A DNA stretch of 8,772 bases from Candidatus Sericytochromatia bacterium (GTDB lineage Bacteria; Cyanobacteriota; Sericytochromatia; JACMPN01), in assembly GCA_014377495.1 (NCBI GenBank), contig JACMPN010000112.1:1-8772 (forward strand), read 5' to 3'. Positions 6,294 to 8,772 of the stretch are shown here, one piece after another (within the stretch, counting starts at the first letter, position 1; each line of letters opens with the position of its first letter). Both the position numbers and the translations under genes were made by a program. The notes beneath the pieces are model-generated. The model did not search any database. It had not been told where the DNA came from and saw only the letters and a list, made by a program, of their open reading frames with translations.

Positions 6294-6414
6294 GGCGCCG
6301 GAGACCTCCTGGGCATCGCGTCTGCGGATGGGGCCATCATACCCGCTGGTCCTGCGGTGGGGAGTGCGAAGCGAGCGACGTGATTTCCCCCGTCCATCGG
6401 TCCCGGATCCCAGC

Positions 6415-7509
6415 CTATATGCCGGGGGCGACGGCTGGGGTGGTGCCTGCCCTCGTCTTGGGGGGCACAGGGGCACCTGGCTGTCTGGTGGGCGTAACGC
6501 CGGCCGGCGCTGCTGCCGGCGGCTGGGCGCTGGCGGGAGCCACTGCCGGTGGCTGGGTGGCTGCGGGGGTCACAGCCGGTGCCTGGGTGGTGGCGGGTGC
6601 AGTGGCTGAAGGCTTGGCCGTTGAGGCGCCTTTGGCCACGTCCACGACGATGCCGTCTTTGACCGTCAACGCTTTTTCGACCAGTGCCCAATCGATGCGG
6701 TCCGAGACCTTGGACTGCGTAGCCAAGTCATGTGCCATCTTGCGGACGTCGGGGCGCAACTTGTAAGTGTCGGGGTAGACGGACATCCACACGTGGGTGG
6801 GTTCGACGGCCATCAGCACCGGTTGGTAGTAGACACGCACGGGTGTCCCGACTTTGACCTGCTCGAACAGTGCTTCCACGTCCTGATTCAGCATCCGCAC
6901 GCAGCCGTGGGAGATGTAGCGGTTGATCCCGTCGGAGTCGAGCGTGCCGTGGACGCCGAAGCTCCCCGTGGAAAAGCCGATCCAGCGCGTGCCCAGGGGA
7001 TTTTCCGGCCCTGCCGCCACTTTGGTGCGCACCTTCAGGCCCTTGAGGGCCATCTGGCGTTGGATGGAGTCGGGGACGAGCCAGTCCGGGTTCTTCTTCT
7101 TCTCGACGACTTTGGAAAGGCCTATCGGGGTTTTCCAGTCTGTTTTTGAGACGCCGACCGGGTATTCGGCGATCAGTTTACCTTTTTCGACCAAATAGAT
7201 CCGCGTCCCGGGAATATTGATGACGATGCCGGAAACGTTGCCATAGAACGTGGGCACGATCAGCCGTTGATCGACGGTCCGCTGATTGGCCGGGGTACTG
7301 CCCGCCGCCAGATTGGTCTTGGGTTTTTCGACTCGGGTGGGGTGTACACCGTACCGATTGGCCAGATCATCGAGCGACATGTTCGGCGATGCCGTAATCC
7401 AGTGGACGTTGCCGATCACCTTGCCTGCCAGCAGCGGGACCGTGATGTTGCTGGCCCAAACCGGCATGGCGATGAGGATGCCGAGGGTGGTGAGGACATA
7501 TTTTTTCAT
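6415..7509 (-). CDS. L,D-transpeptidase with LysM and YkuD domains
   Basis: A periplasmic enzyme that forms 3-3 peptidoglycan cross-links or attaches proteins to peptidoglycan (ErfK/YbiS/YcfS/YnhG group). Residues 1-20 are a clear signal peptide (MKKYVLTTLGILIAMPVWAS). Residues about 34-87 form a LysM-like domain (MSLDDLANRYGVHPTRVEK, QRLIVPT). The YkuD domain follows (about 93-232): GIVINIPGTRIYLVEKGK, TPIGLSKVVEKKKNPDW, GPENPLGTRWIGFS, then the active site HGTLDSDG...YISHGCVRM with His187, His201, Cys203 and Arg205, all present. Residues 233-294 are an extra region. From about 298 the protein ends in a Pro/Ala/Thr-rich tail with three 10-residue repeats, unusual for the family. The start ATG has AAGGCGG (7516-7522) six bases upstream. 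Confidence 0.92.
   Translation of the reverse strand: MKKYVLTTLGILIAMPVWASNITVPLLAGKVIGNVHWITASPNMSLDDLANRYGVHPTRVEKPKTNLAAGSTPANQRTVDQRLIVPTFYGNVSGIVINIPGTRIYLVEKGKLIAEYPVGVSKTDWKTPIGLSKVVEKKKNPDWLVPDSIQRQMALKGLKVRTKVAAGPENPLGTRWIGFSTGSFGVHGTLDSDGINRYISHGCVRMLNQDVEALFEQVKVGTPVRVYYQPVLMAVEPTHVWMSVYPDTYKLRPDVRKMAHDLATQSKVSDRIDWALVEKALTVKDGIVVDVAKGASTAKPSATAPATTQAPAVTPAATQPPAVAPASAQPPAAAPAGVTPTRQPGAPVPPKTRAGTTPAVAPGI
6499..6588 (-). repeat. Three 30-bp tandem repeats in the L,D-transpeptidase tail
   Basis: Residues 308-337 form three imperfect units: TQAPAVTPAA, TQPPAVAPAS and AQPPAAAPAG. Only the Pro/Ala frame is kept, so the repeat acts at the protein level as a flexible spacer. Such repeats can change length by slippage. 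Confidence 0.7.
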
Positions 7510-7549
7510 TGGTTGCCGCCTTGCCGTTGTGCAGGTCTGTCACAAGCAG

Positions 7550-7590
7550 TAAGCATAGCGTAAAAAACTTTACAAAGATACGTAAGCGTT
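7550..7590 (-). promoter_or_regulatory. AT-rich promoter-like stretch upstream of the L,D-transpeptidase gene
   Basis: This is a clear drop in GC content 40-80 bases upstream of the start. It contains a small inverted repeat (GTAAA-AAAC-TTTAC, 7560-7573). On the minus strand TTGTAA and TATGCT occur, but their spacing is too short for a standard sigma-70 pair, so only the region can be named. Confidence 0.3.
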
Positions 7591-7628
7591 CTTGGGCGGT
7601 TTGTGACCGGGCTGGCGAAGGTGGCAGA

Positions 7629-7892
7629 TTAGACGTCCTCCGCCCGTCCGCCGGTCGCTGCCAACGGCCCGTCAATGAGCAGCATCGCTGTTCCGTGGAT
7701 GGCCGCCCAGGCAAAACGGATGGTCACCTCGTCTTGACCTGCCTGCGGGTTGACGGCGGTTACGGTTGCGACCAGTTCGCCATAGGCCGCATCACCGGCC
7801 TGGATCATCCGGGCATCGCCGCAGGCCACCTGGTCCGACGTGACGGATGACAGGCCGACCGCAATGTCACCGAAAATCCCGGCTCCCCGCAT
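7629..7892 (-). pseudogene. C-terminal fragment of a TetR-family regulator (WHG domain)
   Basis: The frame ends in AYGELVATVTAVNPQAGQDE, then VTIRFAWAAIHGTAMLLIDG, PLAATGGRAEDV. The W-A-A-x-H-G motif followed by a hydrophobic run and DGPL is the signature of the ligand-binding C-terminal domain found in one group of TetR regulators (TetR_C_33, WHG). A complete protein would have about 190-230 residues with a DNA-binding helix-turn-helix at the start. None is present upstream in any frame, and the recognisable part begins only near 7810. The open frame runs on upstream to 7892, where it overlaps the end of the DnaE2 fragment, so that first part is probably not TetR sequence. It cannot bind DNA as it stands. 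Confidence 0.65.
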
Positions 7893-8118
7893 CCACCGGC
7901 TGCACGATCCCCGTTGGCCGCCACAGCCGCCCAGCGACCAGGTGCATCACACCGTCCTTCGCCTGGAGCTTGCCGCTCACACCCAGAAATGGCTCCGTCT
8001 TGGCGATGATCCGGTACTGGTCGATGACCTGCTGCCAGACGACGAGGTTCACAAAGCCCGTCTCGTCCTCCCTGGTCATGAGAGTCACGCCCGCCCTCAA
8101 GCTTGTCGTCCCTGGCAA
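7867..8118 (-). pseudogene. dnaE2: C-terminal fragment of error-prone DNA polymerase DnaE2 (ImuC)
   Basis: This 83-residue piece is the C-terminal OB-fold end of DnaE2, the polymerase of SOS mutagenesis that works with ImuA and ImuB. Recognisable blocks are PGT (2-4), GVTLMTREDETGFVNLVVW (10-28), Y-R-I-I (35-38), PFLGVSGKLQAKDGVMHLVA (43-62), RLWRP (64-68) and the closing SRDFR directly before the TGA, which is how family members end. The full enzyme has about 1,000-1,100 residues, so more than 90 percent is missing. The frame begins right after the TAA stop codon of the neighbouring hepT gene. Family homology starts within a few bases of that point, which suggests the polymerase gene was cut here by insertion or deletion. 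No imuA or imuB is in the window. Confidence 0.8.
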
Positions 8119-8460
8119 TTAGCTTTGTCCGCTCAAAATTCCCTTAAGTTGCCCGATGAGTGCTGGCAGTTTCTCTTTCGCCACGTCCCAGACGATGCCG
8201 AAATCGGTTTCAAAGTAGTCGTGAACAATCTTGGTTCTCATCCCGACAATTTCACGCCAAGGCACATCCGGATGACGGGATTTGAAAGGCTCAGATACGC
8301 GTCGTGCTGACTCTCCGAAAACCTGGATCAGATGGAGAACTGCAAGCTGCCGATCTTCGTCAGCATCAAAGGCGCTACGATCTATCGGTTGTGTGCGGAC
8401 AATGATTCTGTTCGCTGTCTCCAGCATGTGGTGGACGTAGACCAGATCATCACGCTGCAA
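8119..8460 (-). CDS. hepT: HEPN-domain toxin HepT (type VII toxin-antitoxin)
   Basis: A 113-residue, all-helical HEPN RNase of the DUF86/HepT family. It cleaves RNA in the active dimer and is silenced by its partner MntA, which adds AMP to a tyrosine. The catalytic R-x4-H-x-Y motif is present as MRTKIVHDYF (Arg75, His80, Tyr82 from the chosen start; Tyr82 is the probable AMPylation site). GESARRV and VPWREIVGMR are also typical. I chose TTG at 8460 because the family usually begins MQRD and because GAGG lies at 8467-8470, six bases before it. TTG at 8481 would add seven residues with a weaker site. The gene overlaps the end of mntA (by 11 bases from 8460, 32 from 8481), so translation is probably coupled. 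All motif residues are intact. Confidence 0.85.
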   Translation of the reverse strand: MQRDDLVYVHHMLETANRIIVRTQPIDRSAFDADEDRQLAVLHLIQVFGESARRVSEPFKSRHPDVPWREIVGMRTKIVHDYFETDFGIVWDVAKEKLPALIGQLKGILSGQS

Positions 8461-8746
8461 ACTGGACCTCAGCCTCGGCAAGCACCCCGTCTCTTATCCG
8501 GTGATACAGTGCCTTCTTGGTTATCAAATCCACTTTGCGTCCGAACATCGCCGCCAGTTCGTCCTCCATCGTGACAATGAACCAGCCCGGCGAATAGCTT
8601 TCGTCAAACGTCACCAGCACGTCGACATCACTTTCAGGTCGGAAGTCGTCTCTCAGCACTGAGCCAAAAAGCGCCAACTCTGTAACGTGCCATTTCCGAC
8701 AGAAGTCGGCGATGGCCTGTTGGTCGATGGCAATGTGGGCAGGCAT
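8450..8746 (-). CDS. mntA: MNT-domain nucleotidyltransferase antitoxin MntA
   Basis: A 98-residue minimal nucleotidyltransferase, the antitoxin of the HEPN/MNT pair. It transfers AMP from ATP to the HepT tyrosine. The polymerase-beta-type motif G-S-x10-D-x-D is complete: Gly28-Ser29 in LFGSVLRDDF, then SDVDVLV with Asp40 and Asp42. The third acidic residue is probably Asp73 in RKVDLIT. Length and layout fit the family. The ATG at 8746 has AGGAGG (8757-8762 on the plus strand) ten bases upstream, so the gene is complete although the window ends just behind it. It is the first gene of the pair and its 3' end overlaps hepT. The promoter, and any autoregulatory operator, would lie mostly beyond the window edge. 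Confidence 0.88.
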   Translation of the reverse strand: MPAHIAIDQQAIADFCRKWHVTELALFGSVLRDDFRPESDVDVLVTFDESYSPGWFIVTMEDELAAMFGRKVDLITKKALYHRIRDGVLAEAEVQFAA

Positions 8747-8772
8747 CCAGGCTGATCCTCCTCGGGTGGTCA

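Noticed and set aside
6499..6588. 30-bp repeats as a CRISPR-like or intergenic repeat array
   Set aside because: The units are adjacent without spacers, are in frame, and encode a Pro/Ala tail of the transpeptidase.
5870..6766. A 298-residue plus-strand frame across the methyltransferase start and transpeptidase tail
   Set aside because: It spans two recognisable minus-strand genes. Its Gly/Ala-rich part is just the complement of the Pro/Ala repeat.
7840..8310. A 156-residue plus-strand frame over the DnaE2 scar and hepT
   Set aside because: It is antisense to two recognisable families and has no recognisable content.

Overview
The window is GC-rich DNA from a bacterium. The L,D-transpeptidase has the LysM-plus-YkuD layout usual in Gram-negative bacteria, and the DnaE2, IS66 and HEPN/MNT sequences are all bacterial. 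A proteobacterium is the most likely source, but nothing here fixes the taxon. TTG and GTG start codons are used more than once. No rRNA, tRNA or CRISPR array was found.

Layout. 1-600: a MarR-type regulator fragment in otherwise unassignable sequence. 720-1601 (+): a well-conserved cyanophycinase with an export signal. 1751-2170 (+): a small exported protein of unknown function, followed by a good intrinsic terminator (2203-2248). 2250-3041: a decayed stretch with a possible small exported ORF, a frame with a 33-nt (11-residue) periodicity broken by a stop, and the tail of an unrecognised gene broken by a TAA. 3059-4294 (-): a cytoplasmic GH5-like glycosidase with a TTG start. 4459-4775 (+): an IS66-family remnant. 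4858-5166 (+): a small unknown protein. 5127-6293 (-): a SAM-dependent O-methyltransferase whose 3' end overlaps the previous gene tail to tail. 6415-7509 (-): a periplasmic L,D-transpeptidase with a Pro/Ala-rich repetitive tail. 7629-8118 (-): two gene scars, the C-terminus of a TetR regulator and of the error-prone polymerase DnaE2. 8119-8746 (-): an intact HepT/MntA (HEPN/MNT) toxin-antitoxin pair whose toxin stop codon touches the DnaE2 scar.

How it fits together. The intact genes do not form one pathway and look like independent transcription units. The exceptions are the translationally coupled hepT/mntA pair and possibly the L,D-transpeptidase with the methyltransferase (same strand, about 120 bp apart). 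The main character of the window is decay: at least six gene fragments (MarR, the 11-residue-repeat frame, the unknown tail, IS66, TetR, DnaE2) lie between intact cargo genes, as in an accessory region shaped by insertion and deletion. I did not find a convincing new multi-gene system. The points most worth following are the DnaE2/toxin junction and the broken 11-residue repeat.
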